Of a stretch of 9,850 nt of DNA, positions 1-6,581 are shown piece after piece. Numbering within the stretch: the stretch's first letter is position 1; each line of letters begins with the position of its first letter. Origin of the DNA: Comamonadaceae bacterium (GTDB lineage Bacteria; Pseudomonadota; Gammaproteobacteria; Burkholderiales; Burkholderiaceae_C); contig CANHUM010000034.1 in the NCBI GenBank assembly GCA_947463845.1, forward strand, positions 1 to 9,850, given 5' to 3'. The notes under the pieces are model-generated. The model saw only the letters and a program-made list of their open reading frames with translations, did not search any database and was not told the DNA's origin. The position numbers were made by a program, and so were the translations under genes.

Positions 1-23
1 ATGGGCCACTTCTACGATTTGGA

Positions 24-100
24 TGGTAGGGCGTGACAGACTTGAACTGTCGACCAAAGGATTATGAGTCCTCTGCTCTAACCAACTGAGCTAACGCCCC
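24..100 (-). tRNA. tRNA with CAU anticodon, probably tRNA-Ile2 (elongator Met possible)
   Basis: A 77-nt cloverleaf with encoded CCA (24-26) is read on the minus strand. The acceptor is GGGGCGU/ACGCCCU with discriminator A; the D arm is GCTC/GAGC; the anticodon stem is GAGGA/TCCTT around the loop CTCATAA, giving anticodon CAU; the T arm is GACAG/CTGTC with loop TTCAAGT. It is not the initiator, because the anticodon stem lacks the three G:C pairs. The segments AGAGCAG, TTGGTCG and GTTCAAGTC resemble E. coli tRNA-Ile2 as I remember it more than elongator tRNA-Met, so C34 may be lysidine-modified by TilS to read AUA. The first acceptor pair is an unusual G1:U72 wobble. The gene lies 34 nt downstream of hrcA on the same strand and has its own promoter-like hexamer. 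The tRNA call is firm; the amino acid is not. Confidence 0.93.
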
Positions 101-113
101 CACCGAAGGGCAG

Positions 114-119
114 ATTGTA
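114..119 (-). promoter_or_regulatory. Candidate -10 box of the CAU tRNA gene
   Basis: Read on the minus strand this is TACAAT, a 5/6 match to the sigma-70 -10 consensus. Transcription would start near position 107, leaving a leader of about 7 nt before the tRNA. An 18-bp spacer leads to TCCAAA (138-143), which matches only 3/6 of the -35 consensus and lies in the last codons of hrcA. The tRNA may also be cut from hrcA read-through transcripts. Confidence 0.45.
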
Positions 120-134
120 GTGGGCCGCAGGGGC

Positions 135-1139
135 TTATTTGGACTGACTCAGTGCATTGCTGACCAGACGCGAGGTGATGTTGACGATCTGGATCATGCG
201 GTCATAGGGCATGCGGGTAGGGCCGATCACGCCCAACGTTCCCACGACCTGACCATCCACTTCATAGGGGGAACTGACCACCGACAGTTCCTGCATGGGG
301 ACGATCTGGCTTTCGCCGCCAATGTAGATGCGCACACCTTCGGCCTGGCTGGACACGTCCAGCAGTCGCATGAGTTGGGTTTTTTGCTCAAACAGTTCAA
401 ACGCCCGGCGCAAATGCCCCATGTCGCTGGAAAAGTCGCTCACCGACAGCAAGTTGCGCTCGCCGGCAATGACCACCTCGTTCTGATCTTCGGTCAGGGC
501 TTCGGTGCTGACTTGGACGGCGGCCTGCATCAGCGAAGCGATTTCGCTTTGCAGGCTGACCAGCTCTTGTTGCACCCGGCTGCGCACCTGCTCGATGGCC
601 ATGCCGGCGTAATGGGTGTTCAGGAAATTGGAGGTTTCGATCAACTGACTTTGCGAGTAATCGGTCTCGGTCAGCAAGATGCGATTTTGCACGTCGCCCT
701 CGGGAGAGACGATGATGACGAGCAAGCGCCGCTCGGACAGGCGCAAGAATTCGATGTGCCGGAACACCGAGGCGCGGCGCGGCGTCATGACCACGCCCAC
801 GTAATGGGACAAATTGGAAAGCAAGTTGGCTGCGCTGGCAATCACCTTTTGCGGCTGGTCGGGGGTGAGTGCCGGGGTCTCCAAACCGTCACGTTGCACC
901 GTGAGCATGGTGTCCACAAACAGGCGGTAGCCCCGACTGGTCGGGATGCGCCCAGCCGAGGTGTGCGGGCTGGCAATCAGGCCCAACTCTTCCAGGTCGG
1001 ACATCACGTTGCGAATGGTGGCGGGTGACAAGTCCAGACCTGAGGCTTTGGAGAGCGTACGCGAGCCCACGGGTTGGCCGTCGGCGATGTAGCGCTCCAC
1101 CAGGGCTTTGAGCAATAACTTGGCACGATCGTCTAGCAT
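135..1139 (-). CDS. hrcA: Heat-inducible transcription repressor HrcA
   Basis: This 334-residue protein is full length for HrcA, the repressor that binds CIRCE operators at groESL and dnaK operons and depends on GroEL for its active fold (family knowledge). The N-terminal winged helix-turn-helix is clear: the recognition region [16 protein letters not shown] is at 38-53, followed by the family signature [14 protein letters not shown] at 59-72. The remainder is the GAF-like and dimerisation region, ending [11 protein letters not shown]. The ATG at 1139 starts the protein at [10 protein letters not shown], as expected for the family. The gene diverges from nadK with 28 bp between start codons. 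No CIRCE sequence (TTAGCACTC-N9-GAGTGCTAA) is visible upstream or elsewhere in the window, so autoregulation through CIRCE is not supported, and no dnaK, grpE or groE gene lies beside it. A -10-like TAAAAT sits exactly 6 nt before the ATG. Confidence 0.97.
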   Translation of the reverse strand: MLDDRAKLLLKALVERYIADGQPVGSRTLSKASGLDLSPATIRNVMSDLEELGLIASPHTSAGRIPTSRGYRLFVDTMLTVQRDGLETPALTPDQPQKVIASAANLLSNLSHYVGVVMTPRRASVFRHIEFLRLSERRLLVIIVSPEGDVQNRILLTETDYSQSQLIETSNFLNTHYAGMAIEQVRSRVQQELVSLQSEIASLMQAAVQVSTEALTEDQNEVVIAGERNLLSVSDFSSDMGHLRRAFELFEQKTQLMRLLDVSSQAEGVRIYIGGESQIVPMQELSVVSSPYEVDGQVVGTLGVIGPTRMPYDRMIQIVNITSRLVSNALSQSK

Positions 1140-1143
1140 TCGG

Positions 1144-1155
1144 TCATTTTAATGA
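1144..1155. promoter_or_regulatory. 12-bp palindrome between divergent hrcA and nadK
   Basis: TCATT-TT-AATGA is a perfect 5-bp inverted repeat with a 2-bp spacer, inside the 28-bp AT-rich gap between the two start codons. It covers the hrcA -10 candidate (1146-1151) and abuts the nadK -10 candidate (1156-1161). A protein bound here could affect both genes. It does not resemble CIRCE. AT-rich DNA makes short palindromes common, so an operator role is only a suggestion. Confidence 0.3.
1146..1151 (-). promoter_or_regulatory. Candidate -10 box of hrcA, leaderless spacing
   Basis: On the minus strand this reads TAAAAT, a 5/6 match to TATAAT that keeps the key A2 and T6. It is followed by the 6 nt GACCGA and then the hrcA ATG, so the expected start of transcription is the A of the ATG. 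No convincing -35 box is seen at 16-18 bp and there is no Shine-Dalgarno sequence. Confidence 0.4.
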
Positions 1156-1161
1156 TGTAAT
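1156..1161 (+). promoter_or_regulatory. Candidate -10 box of nadK, leaderless spacing
   Basis: TGTAAT matches TATAAT at 5/6 positions but lacks the important A2. It is followed by the 6 nt TTGCGC and the ATG at 1168. With a 17-bp spacer the -35 position would hold CTAGCA (1133-1138; 3/6), inside the first codons of hrcA. This is the weakest of the four boxes with this spacing. Confidence 0.3.
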
Positions 1162-1167
1162 TTGCGC

Positions 1168-2061
1168 ATGAGATCCAAGTTCCGTCACGTTGCGCTGTTT
1201 GGCAAATACCACACCACCACCCAGGGTGGGGCGCTGGAGAGTTCACGCCGTGCTCTGGACGATGTGGCCCAGTTTTTGACACGACAGGGCTGCGACGTGG
1301 TTCTGGACAAGGAAACGGCCTCACACACCGGATTGACCCCTTACCCTGTACTGGAGATGGCGGAAATCGGCACACATTGTGATTTGGGCCTGGTGATCGG
1401 CGGTGATGGCACCATGCTGGGCATCGGCCGCCAGATGGCGCGCTACGGCTTGCCCTTGATGGGCATCAACCAGGGGCGGCTGGGATTCATCACCGATATT
1501 CCCTTGCAGAGCTACCAGGATGTGCTGCTGCCCATGCTGCAGGGCCACCACCAAACGGAAGACCGCAGCTTGCTGCAAGCCCACGTCATGCGCGATCAGC
1601 GCTGTGTGTTCAGCGCCCTGGCCATGAACGATGTGGTCGTCAACCGGGGTGGCACCTCGGGTATGGTCGAGTTGCGGGTTGAGGTCGATGGTCGCTTCGT
1701 CTCTAACCAACGTGCCGATGGCCTGATCATCGCCACACCCACAGGCTCCACCGCTTATTCGCTGTCGGTCGGTGGCCCGCTGATGCACCCGGCCATTGGT
1801 GGCTGGGTCATGGCGCCGATTGCGCCGCACACCTTGTCCAACCGCCCCATTGTTTTGCCGGAGTCGTCCGAGATCAGCATAGAGATCGTGGCCGGTCGTT
1901 ATGTCAGCGCCAACTTTGACATGCAATCACTTGCTGACCTGATTCTGGGCGACCGGATTGTGGTCAGGCGTTCCGAGCACACCGTGCGGTTTTTGCACCC
2001 AGCAGGTTGGAACTACTTTGACACCCTGCGTAAAAAAATGCACTGGAATGAAGGCGCTTGA
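1168..2061 (+). CDS. nadK: NAD kinase (ATP-NAD kinase)
   Basis: NadK phosphorylates NAD+ to NADP+ with ATP, or polyphosphate in some families, in the cytosol. The 297-residue protein carries the family hallmarks: GGDGT at 78-82 (nucleotide and metal binding), ND at 154-155 in [10 protein letters not shown], and [12 protein letters not shown] from 193, which belongs to the NAD-binding and dimer region. The ATG at 1168 gives [16 protein letters not shown], which begins close to the first beta strand; a TTG at 1162 would add only two residues and is less likely. No Shine-Dalgarno sequence precedes either start. The gene leads the run nadK-recN-rapZ and its stop is only 3 nt from the recN start, so the two are very probably cotranscribed. 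Nothing is missing or broken. Confidence 0.97.
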   Translation: MRSKFRHVALFGKYHTTTQGGALESSRRALDDVAQFLTRQGCDVVLDKETASHTGLTPYPVLEMAEIGTHCDLGLVIGGDGTMLGIGRQMARYGLPLMGINQGRLGFITDIPLQSYQDVLLPMLQGHHQTEDRSLLQAHVMRDQRCVFSALAMNDVVVNRGGTSGMVELRVEVDGRFVSNQRADGLIIATPTGSTAYSLSVGGPLMHPAIGGWVMAPIAPHTLSNRPIVLPESSEISIEIVAGRYVSANFDMQSLADLILGDRIVVRRSEHTVRFLHPAGWNYFDTLRKKMHWNEGA

Positions 2062-2064
2062 GCC

Positions 2065-3747
2065 GTGGCACTGACGCACATCACCCTGCGCGACTTTGTG
2101 ATCGTGCACGAACTGGAGCTGGATCTGAACACAGGCTTCAGCGTGCTCACAGGCGAAACTGGTGCCGGCAAATCGATTTTGATTGATGCCCTGCAGCTGG
2201 CCCTGGGCGCCCGCGCAGAATCGGGCGTGGTGCGCGAAGGCGCCAGCCGCTGCGAGGTGTGCGCCGAGTTCGAGCCCACACCTGCCATCCAGTCTTGGCT
2301 CGAAGAGGCCGGTTTTGAGACCAGTGACGACTTGCTGCTGCGCCGAACCGTGGACACCACTGGCAAAAGCCGCGCGTGGATCAATGGCAGCCCCGCCACA
2401 GCCACCCAGCTGCGGGAGTTGGGCGAACAACTGCTGGACATCCATGGTCAGCACGCCTGGCAAAGTCTGACCCGGCCCGACTCGGTGCGCAGTCTGCTGG
2501 ACGCTTACGCGGGCATCGATACCCGTCCGCTCAAAGCCGCTTGGCAAACTTGGCGGCAAGCCCAACAAACTCTGGCCGACGCCCAGCAAGCGCAAAGCAC
2601 ACTGGCCAATGAGCGCGAGCGATTGGCATGGCAAATTGGCGAGCTGGAAAAGCTGGACCCACAGGAGGATGAATGGCAAGAGCTGAGCATCCAACACAGT
2701 CGCCTGGCCAACGCACAGGCCCTGATCGACGGGGCCAGCCAGAGCATGATCTGGCTCGAAGGCGAGGAAGAAGGCGGCGCGTTGCGCGACTTGTCCCGCG
2801 CCATCCAGACCCTGCAGTCGCTGGGCCAGTTTGAGCCCGAATTCAACGCTTTGGCCGAAGTTCTGGCCTCCGCCCAGGCTCAAGCCGAAGACGTGGCCCA
2901 CAGCCTGCATGCCTATTTGCGCAAAACCGATCTGGACCCGGCCCAACTGGCGCAACTGGACGAACGCATGGGCCTGTGGCTGTCACTGGCCCGGCGTTAC
3001 AAGAAAACCCCGGACGAGCTGCCACTGACACTGCAGACCTGGCACAAGGAACTGGCCCAGCTCGATGCGGCAGCCGATCTGGATGGCCTGCAAAAAGCTG
3101 CTGATGCCGCTCAAACCGCCTGTACGCAAGCGGCCAAAGCTGTCTCGCGCCAGCGCCAGCAAGCAGCCAAGCCACTGGCCCACGCGGTCAGCAGCGCCAT
3201 GCAGCAACTGGGCATGCAAGGCGGCCGCTTTGAGGTGCAGCTGCAAACCCTGGACGCACCCGCCCAACACGGCCTGGAAGAAGTCAGCTTTCTGGTGGCC
3301 GGGCATGAGGGCAGCACGCCCCGCCCTGTGGGCAAAGTGGCCTCGGGCGGCGAACTGTCTCGCATTGCGCTGGCCATTGCCGTCACCACCAGCGAACTGG
3401 GTGAAGCCGGGACCTTGATCTTTGACGAAGTGGATTCGGGTGTGGGCGGAGCCGTGGCCGAGACCGTGGGTCGGCTCATGAAGCAACTGGGTCAACACCG
3501 CCAGGTGCTGGCCGTGACCCACCTGCCCCAGGTGGCCGCCTGTGCCAACCACCACCTGCTGGTCAGCAAAGCCACGGCCATGGGTCAGGTCAGCAGCCAG
3601 GTCCGCAATGTGAGTGGCGAAGAGCGTGTGAACGAAATCGCCCGCATGCTGGGCGGCGAAAAGTTGTCCGCCACCACCCTGGCCCACGCCCGCGAAATGC
3701 TGGGCACTTCCCCCCAACCCACTGGCCGCAAAGCCGCACAAAGTTGA
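2065..3747 (+). CDS. recN: DNA repair protein RecN
   Basis: RecN is an SMC-like ATPase of double-strand-break repair that holds or brings together broken DNA ends for RecA. This 560-residue copy has the expected split ABC ATPase: Walker A GETGAGKS at 30-37, a long glutamine- and alanine-rich coiled-coil middle (roughly 155-375), the signature SGGELSR at 427-433, Walker [10 protein letters not shown] at 451-459, and VTHLPQVA at 484-491. The start is GTG at 2065, which gives [19 protein letters not shown] and aligns with the family N-terminus; it lies 3 nt after the nadK stop. The downstream rapZ ATG follows the recN stop by 2 nt, which points to one transcript and coupled translation. No LexA box is apparent just upstream, as expected for an internal gene, so SOS control would have to act at nadK or from an internal promoter. 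Confidence 0.97.
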   Translation: MALTHITLRDFVIVHELELDLNTGFSVLTGETGAGKSILIDALQLALGARAESGVVREGASRCEVCAEFEPTPAIQSWLEEAGFETSDDLLLRRTVDTTGKSRAWINGSPATATQLRELGEQLLDIHGQHAWQSLTRPDSVRSLLDAYAGIDTRPLKAAWQTWRQAQQTLADAQQAQSTLANERERLAWQIGELEKLDPQEDEWQELSIQHSRLANAQALIDGASQSMIWLEGEEEGGALRDLSRAIQTLQSLGQFEPEFNALAEVLASAQAQAEDVAHSLHAYLRKTDLDPAQLAQLDERMGLWLSLARRYKKTPDELPLTLQTWHKELAQLDAAADLDGLQKAADAAQTACTQAAKAVSRQRQQAAKPLAHAVSSAMQQLGMQGGRFEVQLQTLDAPAQHGLEEVSFLVAGHEGSTPRPVGKVASGGELSRIALAIAVTTSELGEAGTLIFDEVDSGVGGAVAETVGRLMKQLGQHRQVLAVTHLPQVAACANHHLLVSKATAMGQVSSQVRNVSGEERVNEIARMLGGEKLSATTLAHAREMLGTSPQPTGRKAAQS

Positions 3748-3749
3748 GC

Positions 3750-4607
3750 ATGGACATCATCCTCATCACCGGCATGTCCGGCTCCGGCAAATCGGTGGCG
3801 CTGCACGCACTCGAAGACGCAGGCTATTACTGCGTGGACAATCTGCCACCCGAGTTGCTCATCCCCTTCGTCCAACTCGAAGAACAACAACAAGAGCAGC
3901 GCCTGGCCATTGCGATTGACGTACGCAGCGCCAATTCGCTGCACCTGATGCCCGAGCAAATGGCCTCGCTGCGCGACATGGGCATGACGGTGAAGTCGGT
4001 GTTTCTGGACGCCACCAGCGACACCTTGCAACGCCGCTACTCTGAAACACGTCGCAAGCACCCTTTGTCCGGTGGCAGCAAACCACAAAGCGACAAGGCG
4101 CTGTTCGAGACCATCCAGTTTGAGCGGGAATTGCTGTCAGATCTGCGAGAACGTGCCCACGTCATCGACACCAGTTTGCTGCGCTCGGCCCAGCTGCAAA
4201 CCTACATCAAGACCCTGGTCAGCACCCCATCAGCGCAATTGACGCTGGTCTTTGAATCCTTTGGCTTCAAGCGCGGTATCCCCACGGATGCTGATTATGT
4301 GTTTGATGTGCGCATGTTGCCCAACCCGCATTACGAAAGTTCGCTAAGACCACTCACCGGGCGAGATGAACCCGTACAGGCTTACCTGCGCCAGTCTGAA
4401 GAATTCGTGCAGATGCAAATGCAAATCGAAGAATTTTTGAAGCAATGGATTCCCGCCATTGAGCGCGACCACCGCAGCTACGTGACGGTGGCCATCGGCT
4501 GCACCGGGGGCCAACACCGCTCGGTGTTCATGGTCGAGCAGCTGGCCCAGAACTTCAGCACACGCTGGCTCACCCTGAAACGACACCGAGAGCTGGACGC
4601 GATCTGA
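3750..4607 (+). CDS. rapZ: RapZ/YvcJ-family nucleotide-binding protein
   Basis: This 285-residue protein matches the length of E. coli RapZ (about 284). It has an N-terminal P-loop GMSGSGKS at 8-15, the family segments [11 protein letters not shown] (about 27-37) and [25 protein letters not shown] in the middle, and the C-terminal [15 protein letters not shown] at 245-259. In E. coli RapZ binds GlmZ/GlmY small RNAs and guides RNase E to control glucosamine-6-phosphate synthase; in Bacillus YvcJ is a GTPase/ATPase of less clear role. Here the C-terminus ends RHRELDAI, without the basic KRK tail used for RNA binding in E. coli, so the RNA-adaptor role should not be assumed. The ATG at 3750 lies 2 nt after the recN stop; an overlapping TTG at 3744 is less likely. 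The gene ends the nadK run and faces mutY. In many betaproteobacteria rapZ sits near hprK/ptsN; neither is present here. Confidence 0.95.
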   Translation: MDIILITGMSGSGKSVALHALEDAGYYCVDNLPPELLIPFVQLEEQQQEQRLAIAIDVRSANSLHLMPEQMASLRDMGMTVKSVFLDATSDTLQRRYSETRRKHPLSGGSKPQSDKALFETIQFERELLSDLRERAHVIDTSLLRSAQLQTYIKTLVSTPSAQLTLVFESFGFKRGIPTDADYVFDVRMLPNPHYESSLRPLTGRDEPVQAYLRQSEEFVQMQMQIEEFLKQWIPAIERDHRSYVTVAIGCTGGQHRSVFMVEQLAQNFSTRWLTLKRHRELDAI

Positions 4608-4638
4608 GCGCTTCCCAGAATCTCGTGTTTCCAAAGTC

Positions 4639-4659
4639 ATCCCGCACTGAATGCGGGAT
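4639..4659. repeat. REP-like palindrome between convergent rapZ and mutY
   Basis: ATCCCGCA (4639-4646), loop CTGAA, TGCGGGAT (4652-4659) form a perfect 8-bp stem. With its flanks it reads GTC-ATCCCGC...GCGGGAT-CCA, which resembles the widespread dispersed GTCAT(T)CCCGC...GCGGGA(A)TCCA repeats of many proteobacterial genomes (from memory). It starts 31 nt after the rapZ stop and 8 nt after the mutY stop. No T-run follows the stem on either strand, so it is not a standard intrinsic terminator, although it could slow polymerase or protect 3' ends for both genes. Only one copy lies in this window, so its repeat nature is inferred. Confidence 0.6.
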
Positions 4660-4667
4660 CCATGTAT

Positions 4668-5696
4668 TCACGCCGCTGCCAATAAGGCCCGAATCGGCGC
4701 TGGCAAGCCCATCGCAGACCAGTCCTTGGCATCTACCCACTGACCATCACATGCCGGAGCGGACTTGCCGGACCCGCGCATGCGCACTGGGTGCAGATAC
4801 AAATCGCGGTGCGTCAGCACATGCTTCCAGGACGCGATGTACTGCGGCTCTATTCCCTTCGGCCAAGCGGCCAGCAAGTCCGCTTCCGAGTCAAACACCG
4901 GCAAACTGAACAAGCCCGCCCAGATGCCCGTGTCCGGGCGTTTTTGCAGCCAAACCTGGCCGTGCGCGTTGACCGCCCACAGCAACCACAGCGTGGCGCT
5001 GCTGCGCTTGAGTTTGCGGGTTTTGACCGGATAGGCCAGTGGTTCGCCCTGCGCCAGGGCCTCGCACAGGGTGCTGACCGGGCAGGCCTCGCACTGCGTT
5101 TTGCGCGGCAAACACACGGTCGCCCCCAAGTCCATCAAGGCCTGGGTGTAGCGCGGCATGTCGGCCGCTTGCGCGGGCAACAGTTCTTGCGCCAGCGCCC
5201 ACAGGGCTTTTTCGTTTTGGGCCACCGCCAGGTCCGCGCCATAACCCAGCACACGGGTCAGCACACGCTTGACATTGCCATCCAGAATGGCGGCACGTTC
5301 GCCAAAGCAAAATGCCGCGATGGCTGCAGCCGTGGATCGGCCAATGCCGGGCAGGGTTTGCAGGTCTTCTGCGCGGCGGGGAAAGGCCCCACCAAAGCGC
5401 ACCATCACCTCTTGGGCGCACTTGTGCAGATTGCGTGCACGGGTGTAATAGCCCAGACCGCTCCACAGCGCCAGCACATCGTCTTGTGGGGCAGCGGCCA
5501 ACGCCGCCACATCTGGAAAGCGCGTCAAAAACCGGGGAAAGTAATCCAACACCGTGCTCACCTGCGTTTGCTGCAACATGATTTCGGACAACCAGACGCG
5601 GTAGGGGTCCTGGGTGTTTTGCCAAGGCAGGCTTTGGCGGCCGTACAGCCGCTGCCAGTCCACCATGCGGCGGGCAAATCCATCGGGCAAAGTCAT
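4668..5696 (-). CDS. mutY: Adenine DNA glycosylase MutY
   Basis: MutY removes adenine mispaired with 8-oxoguanine. The 342-residue protein has all key parts: catalytic Glu38 in SEIMLQQTQV, the helix-hairpin-helix LPGIGRSTAAAI at 115-126, catalytic Asp139 in ILDGNVKRVL, and a 4Fe-4S loop with cysteines at 195, 202, 205 and 211 (C-x6-C-x2-C-x5-C). The C-terminal part (about 230-342, with WLLWAVNAHGQVWLQKRPDTGIWAGLFSLP) is the NUDIX/MutT-like domain that recognises 8-oxoguanine, with the linker before it. The ATG at 5696 shares its A with the mutM stop (TGATG), so translation is probably coupled. An in-frame ATG at 5711 would add five residues and is possible. No Shine-Dalgarno sequence is seen. 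Confidence 0.97.
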   Translation of the reverse strand: MTLPDGFARRMVDWQRLYGRQSLPWQNTQDPYRVWLSEIMLQQTQVSTVLDYFPRFLTRFPDVAALAAAPQDDVLALWSGLGYYTRARNLHKCAQEVMVRFGGAFPRRAEDLQTLPGIGRSTAAAIAAFCFGERAAILDGNVKRVLTRVLGYGADLAVAQNEKALWALAQELLPAQAADMPRYTQALMDLGATVCLPRKTQCEACPVSTLCEALAQGEPLAYPVKTRKLKRSSATLWLLWAVNAHGQVWLQKRPDTGIWAGLFSLPVFDSEADLLAAWPKGIEPQYIASWKHVLTHRDLYLHPVRMRGSGKSAPACDGQWVDAKDWSAMGLPAPIRALLAAA

Positions 5697-6511
5697 CACG
5701 GTTTCTGGCATGTGGGGCAGTAAAAAGTGGTGCGCTGACCTTGCAACATGGATTTGATGGGCCTGGCGCACACCCGGCAAGGCTCGCCCGCGCGGCCGTA
5801 CACCGCTGCTTCCAGCTGGAAGTAGCCGGTGCGGCCTTCGGCGTTCACAAAATCCTTGAGCGAGCTGCCGCCCTGATCCACCGCACGGGTCAGCACTTGC
5901 ACGATGGCGGCATGCAACCTGGCCACACGAGGTTTGGACAAACGCGAGGCTTTCGTGGTGGGGCGTATGCCCGCCATGAACAACGCTTCCGACGCATAGA
6001 TATTGCCCACACCCACGACTTCATCGCCCGCCAACAAAACCTGCTTGATGGCGGTCTGGCGTTTTTTCAGGGCCAGGGCAAACACCATCACATCGAACTG
6101 GGCACTCAAGGGTTCCACCCCCAGCCTGCCCAACAGCTTTTGCGCTTGCGGCGAGTCTTCACCCGGCGCCCACACCACCGCCCCAAATCGGCGCGGGTCG
6201 TGCAGGCGCAACACCCCCCGGTCGGTCACCAGGTCCATGTGGTCGTGCGGGCCGGCTTCGGGCTGTGTGGGGGCAAAGTTCAGGCTGCCGGACATGCCCA
6301 GGTGCACCAGCAGCAAGCCTTGGTCCAGATCGAGCAACAGGTATTTGCCGCGTCGGCGCACGCCCCAGATTTGCCGCCCAACCAAACTGGCCGGGGAAGC
6401 GCCCAGCGGCCAGCGCAAAGGCTTGCCCATGTGCAGCGCCAATATTTGAGCGGAAGCAATGCGGTCGGCAAAACTGCGGCGGGTGACTTCAACTTCGGGG
6501 AGTTCAGGCAT
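5696..6511 (-). CDS. mutM: Formamidopyrimidine-DNA glycosylase MutM (Fpg)
   Basis: MutM excises 8-oxoguanine and formamidopyrimidines and cuts the backbone by beta/delta elimination. The 271-residue protein is full length. After Met removal it begins PELPEVE, which supplies the catalytic Pro2 and Glu3. Lys56 in RRGKYLLLD matches the conserved E. coli Lys57; Met73, Arg108 and Phe109 fit the residues that fill the gap left by the flipped base; the H2TH segment [14 protein letters not shown] lies near 165-178. A zinc finger (C245-x2-C248 and C265-x2-C268) closes the protein with QGQRTTFYC. The gene is upstream of mutY on the minus strand and overlaps it by one base. It diverges from the TPR gene across 70 bp. 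Its 5' region shows no Shine-Dalgarno sequence and, unlike four other genes here, no -10 box at leaderless spacing. Confidence 0.98.
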   Translation of the reverse strand: MPELPEVEVTRRSFADRIASAQILALHMGKPLRWPLGASPASLVGRQIWGVRRRGKYLLLDLDQGLLLVHLGMSGSLNFAPTQPEAGPHDHMDLVTDRGVLRLHDPRRFGAVVWAPGEDSPQAQKLLGRLGVEPLSAQFDVMVFALALKKRQTAIKQVLLAGDEVVGVGNIYASEALFMAGIRPTTKASRLSKPRVARLHAAIVQVLTRAVDQGGSSLKDFVNAEGRTGYFQLEAAVYGRAGEPCRVCARPIKSMLQGQRTTFYCPTCQKP

Positions 6512-6535
6512 GGGCTTGGGGCATGAAAGGGTGTT

Positions 6536-6555
6536 GGGCCTTGGGGCTCAGGCCC
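6536..6555. repeat. Inverted repeat in the mutM/TPR-gene divergent region
   Basis: GGGCCT (6536-6541) and AGGCCC (6550-6555) are perfect complements separated by the 8 nt TGGGGCTC. The pair lies midway in the 70-bp gap between the divergent starts. It could be a protein site or, if mutM is transcribed from the CATAAT on the minus strand (6568-6573), a hairpin in the mutM 5' leader. A related CTTGGGG motif occurs twice in the gap (6515-6521 and 6540-6546). Function unknown. Confidence 0.4.
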
Positions 6556-6569
6556 GCAAATGCGTGGAT

Positions 6570-6575
6570 TATGAT
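6570..6575 (+). promoter_or_regulatory. Candidate -10 box of the TPR gene, leaderless spacing
   Basis: TATGAT matches TATAAT at 5/6 positions, including T1, A2 and T6, and is followed by the 6 nt GAGACC and the ATG at 6582. The predicted first base of the mRNA is the A of the ATG. No -35 box is recognisable at 16-18 bp. The overlapping minus-strand reading CATAAT (6573 to 6568) could serve mutM, so two divergent promoters may share this AT-rich core. Confidence 0.4.
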
Positions 6576-6581
6576 GAGACC

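Noticed and set aside
120..1028. Long plus-strand open frame (302 codons) opposite hrcA
   Set aside because: It is antisense to a clear hrcA, its His/Gln/Gly-rich translation resembles no protein I know, and it arises from codon bias in GC-rich DNA.
1120..1153. TTGGCA (1120-1125) with TTTAAT (1148-1153) as a nadK promoter
   Set aside because: The hexamers are good individually but the 22-bp spacer is too long for sigma-70.
1927..2955. 342-codon minus-strand frame opposite nadK/recN, and a similar frame at 2983-3741
   Set aside because: Both are antisense shadows of nadK/recN, with low-complexity Gln/Gly/His composition and no domain.
4639..4659. The hairpin as a classical intrinsic terminator
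   Set aside because: There is no T-run after the stem on either strand; a REP-like element fits better.
4625..4909. Plus-strand frame starting near the REP-like hairpin
   Set aside because: It runs through the palindrome and then antisense to the mutY NUDIX-like domain; the composition is not protein-like.
4791..5723. 310-codon plus-strand frame opposite mutY, and 5741-6526 opposite mutM
   Set aside because: Both are shadows of well-supported minus-strand genes with all catalytic residues present.
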